DNA from: CAMAUF01 sp046152925
GTDB taxonomy: Bacteria; Chloroflexota; Dehalococcoidia; Tepidiformales; Tepidiformaceae
Assembly: GCA_046152925.1 (NCBI GenBank)
Contig: JBJXFX010000158.1
Coordinates: 1-38,928 of the forward strand
DNA length: 38,928 bases
Direction: 5' to 3'
Part shown: piece after piece, positions 22,039 to 29,710 of the stretch
Numbering within the stretch: the first letter of the stretch is position 1
Layout of the letters: every line of letters begins with the position of its first letter
The notes under the pieces: model-generated
The model's input: the letters and a program-made list of their open reading frames with translations, nothing else
Database searches by the model: none
Told to the model about the DNA's origin: nothing
Translations under genes and position numbers: made by a program

Positions 22039-23622
22039 ATGGCCGATGCGACCGCTCCGCGGGAAGATGCCGCCGCGTCGCATCTCAGCGCCCTCATCCT
22101 CGCGGCTGCGATTGTCGGGTTTGGTTTCCTGGGGTCGCGCCTGCTCGGCATCCTGCGCACGGTAGCGATCGCCGACTCGTTCGGCTCGGGCCCTGATGCC
22201 GACGCCTACTTCGTCGCGTTCAAAATCCCGGACCTGATCTTCCAAGTCTTGGCGGGCGCGACGATGGGGAGCGCGTTCATCCCCGTGTTCGCGCGGGTCT
22301 ACCGGCGCGACGGGACGGACGCGGCTTGGCGGCTGGCGAGCATCATGCTGACGATCGTCACCGCCGCGACGGCGGTGCTTTGCGCCATCGCGCTGATCGC
22401 AGCGCCCCTTCTCGTCCCGCTGACGGCCCCGGGCTTCGAAGGCGAGCGGCTCGACACGGCGATCACGTTGACGCGGATCATGTTGATTTCGCCGCTGTTG
22501 TTTGCGGTGAGCGGGATGATCACGGGCATCCTCAACGCCCGGCAGCAATTTCTGCTTCCGGCGTTAGCGCCGATGCTCTACAACCTCGCGATCATCTTCG
22601 GCGCGGTGGTCCTGGCGCGACCATTCGGCATCGAGGGGCTCGCGATCGGTGTTGTCGCGGGGTCGGCGCTGCACCTGGCCGTACAGGTGCCCGGCCTGGT
22701 GAAGGAGGGCATGAAGTTCCGCGCCTCCCTCAACTGGCGCGCGCCCGAAGTCACCGAGATCGCGAAGTTGATGGGACCGCGCGTGATCGGGCTCGGGGCG
22801 ACCCAGCTGAACTTCGTGATCACGACGTTTTTCGCGACCAAAGTCGGCGGGTCGGCCGTTTCGGACCTGACCTACGCCTGGTTGCTCGCGGGCCTGCCGG
22901 TGGCGCTTTTCGGCATGGCCTTTTCGACTGCAGTCTTCCCTCAACTCGCCGACCGCGCCGCGGAGGGCGAGCACGAGGCGCTCTACGCGACCGTCTCACG
23001 CGTCCTTCGGGTGATCCTGTTCTTGACGATCCCGGCGGCGCTCGGGCTCGCCTTCCTCCGTGAGCCCGTGACCGCCTTCCTCTTACAGCACGGTGAATTC
23101 GGGCCGGAGGCGACGGCCGGGACATCGGCCGCGCTCGCCTTCTACTGCATCGGGCTGATCCCGCAGGCGGGGATCGAGATCCACAGCCGCGGGTTCTACG
23201 CGCTCGGGGACACGCGGACGCCGGTGATCTTTGCGGTCGTCGCCGTGGTCCTGAACCTCGTGATCAGCGCAGCGGTCTACCGCGTGCTCGAGACAGAGGG
23301 CCTGGCGTTCGCCGTGTCGGCCGCAGCCTGGCTGGAGTGGGGTCTCCTCTACACGATGTTCGTCCTCCGGACGGGGACACGCCCAGAGGCTGACCTGGCG
23401 GCCGCCGCCAAGTACCTCTGGTGTGGGGCCTTCATGGTCCTTGCCATGGCGGTCTGCTTCCTCACCTTCGAGAGCGATTCACGGGTCGACGATGCCGCCC
23501 AGGCGCTACTCGGGGGGATCGCCGGCATCTGCTTCTACGGGGGCATGGCGCGATGGATGCGGCTTCCAGAGCTGGAGTCGGCGCTCGGCCGCGTCCGGAC
23601 GGTCCTCGGGATCGGAGGCTAA
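22039..23622 (+). CDS. murJ: Lipid II flippase MurJ (MviN)
   Basis: A 527-residue membrane protein with about 14 hydrophobic segments, the right size for MurJ of the MOP exporter superfamily. It flips lipid-linked peptidoglycan precursors across the cytoplasmic membrane. Hallmarks are FGFLGSRLLGILRTVAIADSFG in the first helices, DAYFVAFKIPDLIFQVLAGATMGSAFIPVF, GMITGILNARQQFLLPALAPMLYNLAII and GIEIHSRGFYALGDTRTPV. The charged Arg residues of the central cavity appear conserved (SRLLGILR). Its presence implies a peptidoglycan wall, unlike the wall-less Dehalococcoides. The Sua5 gene follows after four bases with its own GGAGG located in the murJ end. Confidence 0.93.
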   Translation: MADATAPREDAAASHLSALILAAAIVGFGFLGSRLLGILRTVAIADSFGSGPDADAYFVAFKIPDLIFQVLAGATMGSAFIPVFARVYRRDGTDAAWRLASIMLTIVTAATAVLCAIALIAAPLLVPLTAPGFEGERLDTAITLTRIMLISPLLFAVSGMITGILNARQQFLLPALAPMLYNLAIIFGAVVLARPFGIEGLAIGVVAGSALHLAVQVPGLVKEGMKFRASLNWRAPEVTEIAKLMGPRVIGLGATQLNFVITTFFATKVGGSAVSDLTYAWLLAGLPVALFGMAFSTAVFPQLADRAAEGEHEALYATVSRVLRVILFLTIPAALGLAFLREPVTAFLLQHGEFGPEATAGTSAALAFYCIGLIPQAGIEIHSRGFYALGDTRTPVIFAVVAVVLNLVISAAVYRVLETEGLAFAVSAAAWLEWGLLYTMFVLRTGTRPEADLAAAAKYLWCGAFMVLAMAVCFLTFESDSRVDDAAQALLGGIAGICFYGGMARWMRLPELESALGRVRTVLGIGG

Positions 23623-23626
23623 CCGT

Positions 23627-24676
23627 TTGCAAACCTCGGTGTGGCCCATCGACCCCGACCACCCGGATGCGTCTGTCATCGCGCGCGCAGCAGCCGTGGT
23701 CCGGCGCGGCGGCCTCGTCGCCTTCCCGACCGAAACCGTGTATGGGCTCGGGGCCGACGCCACGAGCCCCGCGGCCGTCGAGCAGATCTACGTCGCGAAG
23801 GGCCGCGACCGCGACGATCCGCTCATCGTGCACATCGCCACGATCCAAGAACTCGAAAGAGTCGCCACCGGCGTCTCGCCCCTGACACGGGCGTTGGCCG
23901 AGACGTTCTGGCCCGGCCCCCTGACGGTCATCGCCCGCCGCCACGCGGGCCTGGCTGAGGCGGTGGGCGGCGGACGGGAGACGGTCGCGGTCCGAATGCC
24001 GAGCCACCCGGTGGCGTTGGCGCTGATACAAGCAGCGGGCGTCCCCATCGCCGCGCCCAGCGCGAACCGGTTCATGCACACAAGCCCGACTGCTGCAAAG
24101 CATGTGCTCGACGACCTCGACGGGGCGATCGACCTCGTCCTCGACGGCGGCCCGGTGACCGTCGGGATCGAGTCGACAGTCGTTGCGGTGGAGGGGAACG
24201 AGGTGCGGATCCTGCGGCCCGGCGGCGTCTCTGCGGAGGAGCTGGCGGCGGCCGTCGCGCTGCTCGACGCTGATGCGACCGTGGTCGAGGCCTCGGGGAC
24301 ACAGGCGTCGGCGAGCCCTGGGACACTCTCGCGGCACTATGCCCCGGGCATCCCCCTCACGTTGATCACGGGCCCGGGGAGGCTCGCGGTGGCCGCGGCC
24401 GAATACGTCGCCGCTGCTCCGCCGAGCGATGGGCTCGCCCTTTGCGCGCCGGACTCGGCCTCGGACGCAATCAGGGGCGTGGTCGCCGTTGAGCGACTCG
24501 GGCCCGAGGACGCCCCCGCGGTGCATGCCCAGCGCCTCTACGCCGCGCTACGTGCCCTCGAAGGCTGCGGCGCAAACCGCATTCTCGCCGTGTACTTCGC
24601 GGACGGCGGGCTCGGCCGGGCCGTGCTCGACCGGCTCCGGCGAGCGGCGGCAGAGGTCATCGAGGTGCAGGGCTAA
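23627..24676 (+). CDS. sua5: L-threonylcarbamoyladenylate synthase (Sua5 type)
   Basis: Makes threonylcarbamoyl-AMP from threonine, bicarbonate and ATP for the t6A modification of ANN-decoding tRNAs. 349 residues: an N-terminal YrdC domain with RRGGLVAFPTETVYGLGADAT, YVAKGRDRDDPLIVHI (the K-x-R motif), FWPGPLTVIARR and VPIAAPSANRFMHTSPT, plus a C-terminal Sua5 domain after SPGTLSRHYAPGIP. The TTG at 23627 is chosen because GGAGG lies eight bases before it. Another tRNA-modification gene, miaA, is in the window. The last four bases overlap the convergent 51-residue gene. Confidence 0.93.
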   Translation: MQTSVWPIDPDHPDASVIARAAAVVRRGGLVAFPTETVYGLGADATSPAAVEQIYVAKGRDRDDPLIVHIATIQELERVATGVSPLTRALAETFWPGPLTVIARRHAGLAEAVGGGRETVAVRMPSHPVALALIQAAGVPIAAPSANRFMHTSPTAAKHVLDDLDGAIDLVLDGGPVTVGIESTVVAVEGNEVRILRPGGVSAEELAAAVALLDADATVVEASGTQASASPGTLSRHYAPGIPLTLITGPGRLAVAAAEYVAAAPPSDGLALCAPDSASDAIRGVVAVERLGPEDAPAVHAQRLYAALRALEGCGANRILAVYFADGGLGRAVLDRLRRAAAEVIEVQG

Positions 24677-24828
24677 TCCGCGAGGGACTCCAACTCGCGG
24701 TCGATCTCCGCGATTTCCCGCGCAAGGCGTGACCGGTATTGACGAAGCATCGCGAGCTCGGCCTGACGTTGACCGGCTTCGGTGAGCGGTGTGCGGGTGC
24801 GAGGGACTTGGACCAATGTCGACGGCAT
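24673..24828 (-). CDS. Small coiled-coil-like protein, 51 residues
   Basis: The minus strand carries an ATG at 24828 with a full GGAGG six bases upstream and a 51-codon frame ending in TAG. The product starts MPSTLVQVPRTRTPLTEAGQ and continues as one charged helix (QAELAMLRQYRSRLAREIAEIDRELESLAD) with heptad-like Leu/Ile spacing. It lies downstream of purE on the same strand and overlaps the end of sua5 by four bases. No family is recognised. The strong ribosome binding site is the main evidence that it is translated. Confidence 0.55.
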   Translation of the reverse strand: MPSTLVQVPRTRTPLTEAGQRQAELAMLRQYRSRLAREIAEIDRELESLAD

Positions 24829-24921
24829 CAGGCGCCTCCAAGCAGCGTGGTGTGGGCCAGCTTGTCCAGTGGAGGTAGCGGAGAGGGCGAGTTGCCGTTC
24901 GGGAGCTGTCCGGTGAACAGG

Positions 24922-25443
24922 CTATCCGTCGGCCCACAGTTTCTGGACGGCCGCATCCTTCTCCAGGACTCCTGCGGCCAGCTTCGCCTGGAACTCCACG
25001 ACCTTCCGACGGAGATCGTCATCGCTGACGGCAAGGATCCGCACGGCCAGGAGGCCCGCATTCCTGGCCCCACCGATCGCCATCGTCGCGACCGGGATGC
25101 CCGCCGGCATTTGCGCGATCGAAAGCAACGAGTCGAGGCCGGCGGTGTGCTGCAAGGGCACCGGGACGCCGATCACGGGGAGTGGCGTCACCGCCGCAAC
25201 GACGCCGGGCAGGTGGGCGGCGCCGCCGGCCCCAGCGATCATGACCCGCAGCCCACGCGACGCGGCCGAGCGCGCGTACTCGATCGTCGCATCCGGCGAT
25301 CGATGCGCGGAGAGGACGCGGACTTCACAGCCCACGCCGAACTCAGCCAGTGCATCGGCCGCCTGCTTCATCAGCGGGAAGTCCGAATCGCTCCCCATGA
25401 CGATGCCCACCTGGATCGGACCGGTCATTGCGACAGCCCCCAT
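24922..25443 (-). CDS. purE: N5-carboxyaminoimidazole ribonucleotide mutase
   Basis: Class I PurE of 168-173 residues, converting N5-CAIR to CAIR in purine synthesis. VGIVMGSDSDFPLMKQAADAL, VRVLSAHRSPDATIEYARSA, VMIAGAGGAAHLPGVVAAVTPLPVIGVPV and GLDSLLSIAQMPAGIPVATMAIGGARNAGLLAVRIL follow the family without gaps. Two starts are possible: the ATG at 25443, directly after the stop of the regulator gene, or the ATG at 25428 with GGGGG eight bases upstream. purK is not in the window. Confidence 0.95.
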   Translation of the reverse strand: MGAVAMTGPIQVGIVMGSDSDFPLMKQAADALAEFGVGCEVRVLSAHRSPDATIEYARSAASRGLRVMIAGAGGAAHLPGVVAAVTPLPVIGVPVPLQHTAGLDSLLSIAQMPAGIPVATMAIGGARNAGLLAVRILAVSDDDLRRKVVEFQAKLAAGVLEKDAAVQKLWADG

Positions 25444-25752
25444 TTAGGTGTTCGGGTCTCCGTCAACAAGCGCGAGGAGGGCCGCAATCTCGCTTCCCTT
25501 CTCGATTGGGTGTCGAAGCGGAAGCTCAGGATGGACCTGGTACTGATTCCGGCGACCGACGCGGTCCCGGCTAAGATACCCCTCGTGGACGAGGTCGGCG
25601 ACGATCCGCTGGGTGGCGCGCTCCGTTATCCCGACGCGCACCGCCACGTCGCGGAGCCGTACCTCGGGGTCGCGGGCAATACAAAGCAGCACGTGCGCGT
25701 GGTTCGTGAGGAATGTCCAACGGTCGTTCGAGGCCGACCCATCCTCCGACAT
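25444..25752 (-). CDS. Winged-helix DNA-binding regulator
   Basis: A 102-residue protein that is almost only a winged helix: RWTFLTNHAHVLLCIARDPEVRLRDVAVRVGITERATQRIVADLVHEGYLSRDRVGRRNQYQVHPELPLRHP. The recognition helix is probably ITERATQRIVADLVHEG and the wing RVGRRNQYQV. It has MarR/ArsR-like order but no visible metal or ligand site. It is upstream of and adjacent to purE, and divergent from the riboflavin operon, whose promoter carries a perfect palindrome 139 bases from this gene's start. A role in regulating either unit is inference. Confidence 0.82.
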   Translation of the reverse strand: MSEDGSASNDRWTFLTNHAHVLLCIARDPEVRLRDVAVRVGITERATQRIVADLVHEGYLSRDRVGRRNQYQVHPELPLRHPIEKGSEIAALLALVDGDPNT

Positions 25753-25882
25753 GCGGCACCCCCATCTTGTACGAACGGCAACCTACGACTTCTGTGTCTT
25801 AGGTAGAAGTCCACCCGGGGCGCCGATGGCTCAGCCGATTACGCGGTCGGCGGAGAGAACGGCTGTCGCAGGACCGGAGATC

Positions 25883-25911
25883 TTGACAACCGTTAGCACA
25901 ACGCTAACGAT
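25883..25911 (+). promoter_or_regulatory. Promoter of the riboflavin operon
   Basis: A consensus TTGACA (25883-25888) is followed after 17 bases by AACGAT (25906-25911), or after 16 by TAACGA. Transcription would start just before the FMN riboswitch. Confidence 0.6.
25891..25909. promoter_or_regulatory. Operator-like palindrome in the riboflavin promoter
   Basis: CGTTAGCacaacGCTAACG has perfect seven-base arms around a five-base centre. It covers the spacer and part of the -10 element, the position of a classical repressor operator. Confidence 0.55.
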
Positions 25912-25919
25912 ACGCGTGA

Positions 25920-26034
25920 TGTTCTCGGGGCGGGGTGAAACTCCCCACCGGCGGTAAAGCCCGCGACTCCGCTTCGGCGGACTGACCCGGTGAAATTCCG
26001 GGGCCGACGGTTAGAGTCCGGATGGGAGAGGACA
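25920..26034 (+). promoter_or_regulatory. FMN riboswitch (RFN element)
   Basis: Conserved RFN blocks appear in order: GGGGTGAAACTCCCCACCGG, GGCGGTAAAGCCCGCGA, a variable CTCCGCTTCGGCGGA stem, GACCCGGTGAAATTCCGG, GGCCGACGGTTAGAGTCCGG and ATGGGAGAGGA. The closing stem pairs TGTTCTC (25920-25926) with the GAGAGGACA end. Two short hairpins (26036-26049 and 26051-26065) follow in the leader and may form the expression platform. It should turn down ribE-ribBA-ribH when FMN is abundant. The remaining leader to 26145 shows only an AAGGGG ribosome binding site. Confidence 0.95.
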
Positions 26035-26145
26035 GGACGCGTCAGCGTCTCCGGCGATGTGCCGGGCCGCTGCCTACGCGCCGCTGCATTCCCCCACGAG
26101 CCCGGAAGCGTCCTATCTGCGCACTGCGCATTGAAGGGGTGCACC

Positions 26146-26751
26146 GTGTTCACAGGGATCGTCGAAGAGGTGGGGCGCGTCGTCGAAGCCGGCGCGGGCG
26201 CCCTCCGCATCCGCGCTCCATTCATCCTGACCGACGCCAAGCTCGGCGACTCAATCGCCATCAATGGCGTTGACCTCACGGTCGCTGAGATAACCGGCGA
26301 CGCCTTCTTCGCCAACCTGATGCCCGAGACCTACCGGCGGTCCAATCTCGGCGACCTCAAAGCTGGCGACCTGGTGAATCTTGAGCGGAGCTGCCGGCCG
26401 ACTGACCGGCTCAGTGGCCACATCGTCCGCGGGGTGGTCGAAAGCGTCTGTACGCTCGATTCGTTCACCCCGGAAGGCGATGCGATCATCGTCCGATACC
26501 GGACGACGCCCGAGTTCCTTCGCTACATGGTCGTGAAGGGGCCGATCTGCGTCGACGGCATCAGCCTGACGATCGTCGCGAAGGACCACGAGAGCTTTTC
26601 GGTCTCGATCGTGCAGTACACGCAGGAACACACGAACCTGTTGGCCAGGAAACCGGGCGACGGGATCAACCTCGAAACCGACATCCTCGCGCGTTACGTC
26701 GACCAGTTGCTCGCGGACCGCGGACTGACCGCCCCAGGAGGCGCCTCGTGA
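26146..26751 (+). CDS. ribE: Riboflavin synthase, alpha chain
   Basis: Joins two molecules of 6,7-dimethyl-8-ribityllumazine to riboflavin. 201 residues starting with the invariant (M)FTGIVEEVG. Two lumazine-binding repeats are visible: GDSIAINGVDLTVAEI...FFANLMPETYRRSNL and PICVDGISLTIVAKD...FSVSIVQYTQEHTNL. GTG at 26146 is fixed by homology, with AAGGGG about six bases upstream (26134-26139). The stop overlaps the GTG of ribBA (GTGA). The gene is called ribC in some nomenclatures. Confidence 0.95.
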   Translation: MFTGIVEEVGRVVEAGAGALRIRAPFILTDAKLGDSIAINGVDLTVAEITGDAFFANLMPETYRRSNLGDLKAGDLVNLERSCRPTDRLSGHIVRGVVESVCTLDSFTPEGDAIIVRYRTTPEFLRYMVVKGPICVDGISLTIVAKDHESFSVSIVQYTQEHTNLLARKPGDGINLETDILARYVDQLLADRGLTAPGGAS

Positions 26752-27989
26752 GTGAACTCGATTCCGTGGTTGTTTCGGTCCCCGAGGCGATCGAGGAGTT
26801 CCGCAAGGGCCGCTTCGTGGTTATCACCGACGACGAGGACCGCGAAAACGAGGGCGACCTGGTGATGGCCGCCCAATTCGTCACGCCCGAGGCGATCAAC
26901 TTCATGGCCAAATACGGCCGCGGCCTGATCTGCGCGTCGTTGACCGAGGGGCGCGTCGCCGAACTCGAGTTGCCGATGATGGTCGGCGGCGATTCGAACA
27001 CGTCGCACTTCGGGACGCCCTTCACGGTCAGTGTCGAGGCCCGCACGGGAGTGACCACCGGGATAAGCGCGGGCGACCGATCTCGCACCGTCCAAGTCCT
27101 GATCGACCCGGCGAGCAAGTCGTACGACCTGGTCCGGCCCGGCCACATGTTCCCGCTGCGCGCGCGGGATGGCGGCGTGCTCGTCCGCGCAGGACAGACC
27201 GAAGCCAGCGTCGACCTCGCCAAAATGGCGGGGCTGTACCCAGCAGGCGTCCTCTGCGAGATCATGAAGATGGACGGCGAAATGGCCCGGATGCCGGACC
27301 TGAAGCGCTTCGCCCGCCGCCACGGGCTGAAAATCGTGACCGTCCACGAGATGATCAAGTACCGCCTCCGCAACGAGCGCCTCGTCCAGCGCGTGGTCGA
27401 AACGAAGCTGCCGACGCCCGAGGGCGACTGGCGGATCCTCGCGTACAAGGCCGTTGGACATCCTGATGAGCACGTCGCGCTCGTGATGGGCGAGATCGAC
27501 CCGTCGAAGCCGGTCCTCGTGCGGGTGCATGACCAGTGCGTGACCGGCGACGTGTTCGGCTCGATGCGCTGCGATTGTGGTGAACAGAAGGACCGCGCGA
27601 TGAAGATGATCGCCGAACAGGGCGGCGTCTTCCTGTACATGCGCCAGGAAGGCCGCGGCATCGGCCTCCACAACAAGCTTCGGGCCTACCAGCTACAAGA
27701 CGATGGGCTCGACACGGTCGACGCGAACCTCGCCCTCGGCTTCCCCGCCGACCGCCGCGACTACGGTATCGGCATGCAGATCTTGGTCGATATCGGGGTC
27801 AAGAAGATGCGGCTGATCACGAACAACCCGGCGAAGCGCGCTGGCCTCGAAGCCTACGGCCTCGAAGTCGAGGAGCGCGTGCCGATTGTGACTGAGCCAA
27901 ACCAGCACAACGTCCGCTATCTCGACGCGAAAAAGAAGCGGATGGGGCACCTGCTGGACGACCTCGACCGCATCATCATTGGCAAATAG
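26748..27989 (+). CDS. ribBA: Bifunctional 3,4-dihydroxy-2-butanone-4-phosphate synthase / GTP cyclohydrolase II
   Basis: 413 residues supplying both riboflavin precursors. The RibB half (about 1-205) has FVVITDDEDRENEGDLVMAA (metal-binding acidic cluster), SNTSHFGTPFTVSVEA and RPGHMFPLRARDGGVLVRAGQTEA. The RibA half has VRVHDQCVTGDVFGSMRCDCGEQ with the three zinc cysteines, then GGVFLYMRQEGRGIGLHNKLRAYQLQDDGLDTVDAN and the C-terminal LITNNPAKRAGLEAYGLEV. All catalytic motifs are intact. AGGAGG (26736-26741) stands six bases before the GTG. Confidence 0.97.
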   Translation: MSELDSVVVSVPEAIEEFRKGRFVVITDDEDRENEGDLVMAAQFVTPEAINFMAKYGRGLICASLTEGRVAELELPMMVGGDSNTSHFGTPFTVSVEARTGVTTGISAGDRSRTVQVLIDPASKSYDLVRPGHMFPLRARDGGVLVRAGQTEASVDLAKMAGLYPAGVLCEIMKMDGEMARMPDLKRFARRHGLKIVTVHEMIKYRLRNERLVQRVVETKLPTPEGDWRILAYKAVGHPDEHVALVMGEIDPSKPVLVRVHDQCVTGDVFGSMRCDCGEQKDRAMKMIAEQGGVFLYMRQEGRGIGLHNKLRAYQLQDDGLDTVDANLALGFPADRRDYGIGMQILVDIGVKKMRLITNNPAKRAGLEAYGLEVEERVPIVTEPNQHNVRYLDAKKKRMGHLLDDLDRIIIGK

Positions 27990-28000
27990 GGAGGCCGGAC

Positions 28001-28465
28001 GTGCCTGAAATCGAAGGGTCAGCCTCGGGCGCGGGGCTCCGCGTCGCCGTCATCGTCGCCCGGTGGAACAGCTTCGTCACCGCGAAACTGCTGGAGGGGG
28101 CGCGTTCGACGCTCCGCGAGTGCGGCGTCACGGAGGGCGACCTCACCGTCGCCTGGGTACCGGGGAGCTTCGAAGTGCCGCTCGCCGCGAAGTGGGCGGC
28201 CGAATCCGGGAAGTTCGACGCCGTGATCTGCATCGGCTGCGTGATCCGCGGCGAAACGGCGCACTTCGAATACGTCGCGGGCGGGGCCGCGACGGGCATC
28301 GGCAGCGTCTCTTTGGCAACGGGCGTGCCGATTGTCTTCGGCGTGCTGACGACGGAGAACGTCGACCAAGCGCTGGCGCGCACGGGCGGCACTGAGGGAC
28401 ACAAGGGCGAGGAAGCGGCGCGTACGGCGATCGAGATGGCGAACCTGCGGCGGGCGCTGGCCTAA
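28001..28465 (+). CDS. ribH: 6,7-dimethyl-8-ribityllumazine synthase
   Basis: 154 residues; condenses the RibBA products to lumazine. VAVIVARWNSFVTAKLLEGARSTL, VAWVPGSFEVPLAAKWAA, ICIGCVIRGETAHFEYVAGGAATGI (with the catalytic His) and VPIVFGVLTTENVDQALARTGG are diagnostic. GGGAGG seven bases before the GTG is a strong ribosome binding site. The operon holds no ribD, so the deaminase/reductase must be elsewhere in the genome. It ends one base before the convergent lipoprotein gene. Confidence 0.96.
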   Translation: MPEIEGSASGAGLRVAVIVARWNSFVTAKLLEGARSTLRECGVTEGDLTVAWVPGSFEVPLAAKWAAESGKFDAVICIGCVIRGETAHFEYVAGGAATGIGSVSLATGVPIVFGVLTTENVDQALARTGGTEGHKGEEAARTAIEMANLRRALA

Positions 28466-29710
28466 CTACAGCGGGCAGATGTCCGTCGCCGTGCGCCGCG
28501 GGTTGGCGAAGCCATAGTCGAAGGCCTCTCGGAGGAAGGGTGTGACGTCAGGCTGGAGGAGATAGCGCGTCACTTCGGTACAGCCGGCGCGGACGCCGCC
28601 GTTGCTCTCCAAGTACCCACGCCGGAAGGTTTCGACGACGTTGTGAAAGAGCGGGTCTGTGCTCCCAGTGAAGACGGCGTCGAACGCGGCCCGGGCTTCG
28701 GGCTGGGGCGCGCCGGCCGCCGCCGCCGCTAGCGACACCCGGAAGAGCGCATAGCCCACCAGCGCCGGGCGGCCCGGCGCTTTCCCCGACTCCGCTTGCC
28801 AGTCCTTCAGCCGGGAGTCGGCGACCGCCGCCTTGTACGCCGCCTGTGCAGCGTCGAACTTGCCCGCCTCGAACAGCTTGTCCGCGTCGAGGATGGCGTG
28901 GATGAGAAAGACGGGCGCGTCCGGGGCGATGTTCGTCGCACGATAGGCCCCTTCTTGGTAGGTAAAGGTCACCGTCGCTGGGCGCGTCGGACCTGCACCA
29001 GCCGACGTGAGGGCGCCGGTGTGCACCGTGATCGCCGAGGCCGTCCCGCTGCCCGCGACCTTCGCGGAGTCGACGTTATCGAGCGCTGCGCCGGGGACGA
29101 CAAGGTCGCGCCAGGCCGTGCCATCCCAGGACTGGATTTCGGTTTGACTGGCGCAGTTCGTCGCGCCGCAGACCGTCGTCAAGTAGAGGATGTCCGGCCG
29201 GCCGTCACCGTTGCGGTCGGCGACGGAGACGAACTCACGGCCAATCTTGCCCGCGTCGATCTGCGCCGCGTCGGGGAGGACGATGCTCGGCGCGCCTGGA
29301 CGGACGACGACCAGGAGGCCCGGCGACGGGTTCTCGCCGCGCTCCAGCGTGATCAGCGCGGCGGTGTCGTCTTTGCGGTCGCCGTCGAAGTCCGCCGTGT
29401 AGCAGGCGAGGACTCCCCACTTTTGCTTGAACGATGACGTGCAGGGCGTGCCGCCCGCGCGCAGGTACGCGTCCATCCGGACCTGCGCCTTTAAGGCCGA
29501 GTTGGGCCTGGCGGGGAGGATGTCCGGGGTTTGCGTCGCCGTCGGAGTGGCGGTCGGGGACTCGGTCGGCGTGGGGGTCGCCGTGGCGACCAGCTCCGGC
29601 GTGGGGGTCGGGGGCGCGGCGCCGCCGCCGGGCGAGCAGCCGAAGGCAGCGATGACGAGCAGCGGGAGCAGCGCCGCTAGGGCGCGCTGAGATAGTCTTC
29701 TGCAGCCCAT
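28466..29710 (-). CDS. Putative lipoprotein with FG-GAP/VCBS-like repeats
   Basis: A 414-residue exported protein. The signal (LAALLPLLVIAAFGCSPGGG) ends at a lipobox-like Cys25, followed by a (TPTPT)-rich spacer to about residue 65. The outer domain has VCBS-like calcium motifs, YTADFDGDRKDDTAALIT and VADRNGDGRPDILYLTT, as in beta-propeller adhesins. The C-terminal third (ILDADKLFEAGKFDAAQAAYKAAVADS) looks like a TPR-type helical hairpin. No specific function is known to me. The start at 29710 overlaps the end of the upstream SH3-domain gene by 34 bases, so the two form an operon. Confidence 0.8.
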   Translation of the reverse strand: MGCRRLSQRALAALLPLLVIAAFGCSPGGGAAPPTPTPELVATATPTPTESPTATPTATQTPDILPARPNSALKAQVRMDAYLRAGGTPCTSSFKQKWGVLACYTADFDGDRKDDTAALITLERGENPSPGLLVVVRPGAPSIVLPDAAQIDAGKIGREFVSVADRNGDGRPDILYLTTVCGATNCASQTEIQSWDGTAWRDLVVPGAALDNVDSAKVAGSGTASAITVHTGALTSAGAGPTRPATVTFTYQEGAYRATNIAPDAPVFLIHAILDADKLFEAGKFDAAQAAYKAAVADSRLKDWQAESGKAPGRPALVGYALFRVSLAAAAAGAPQPEARAAFDAVFTGSTDPLFHNVVETFRRGYLESNGGVRAGCTEVTRYLLQPDVTPFLREAFDYGFANPRRTATDICPL

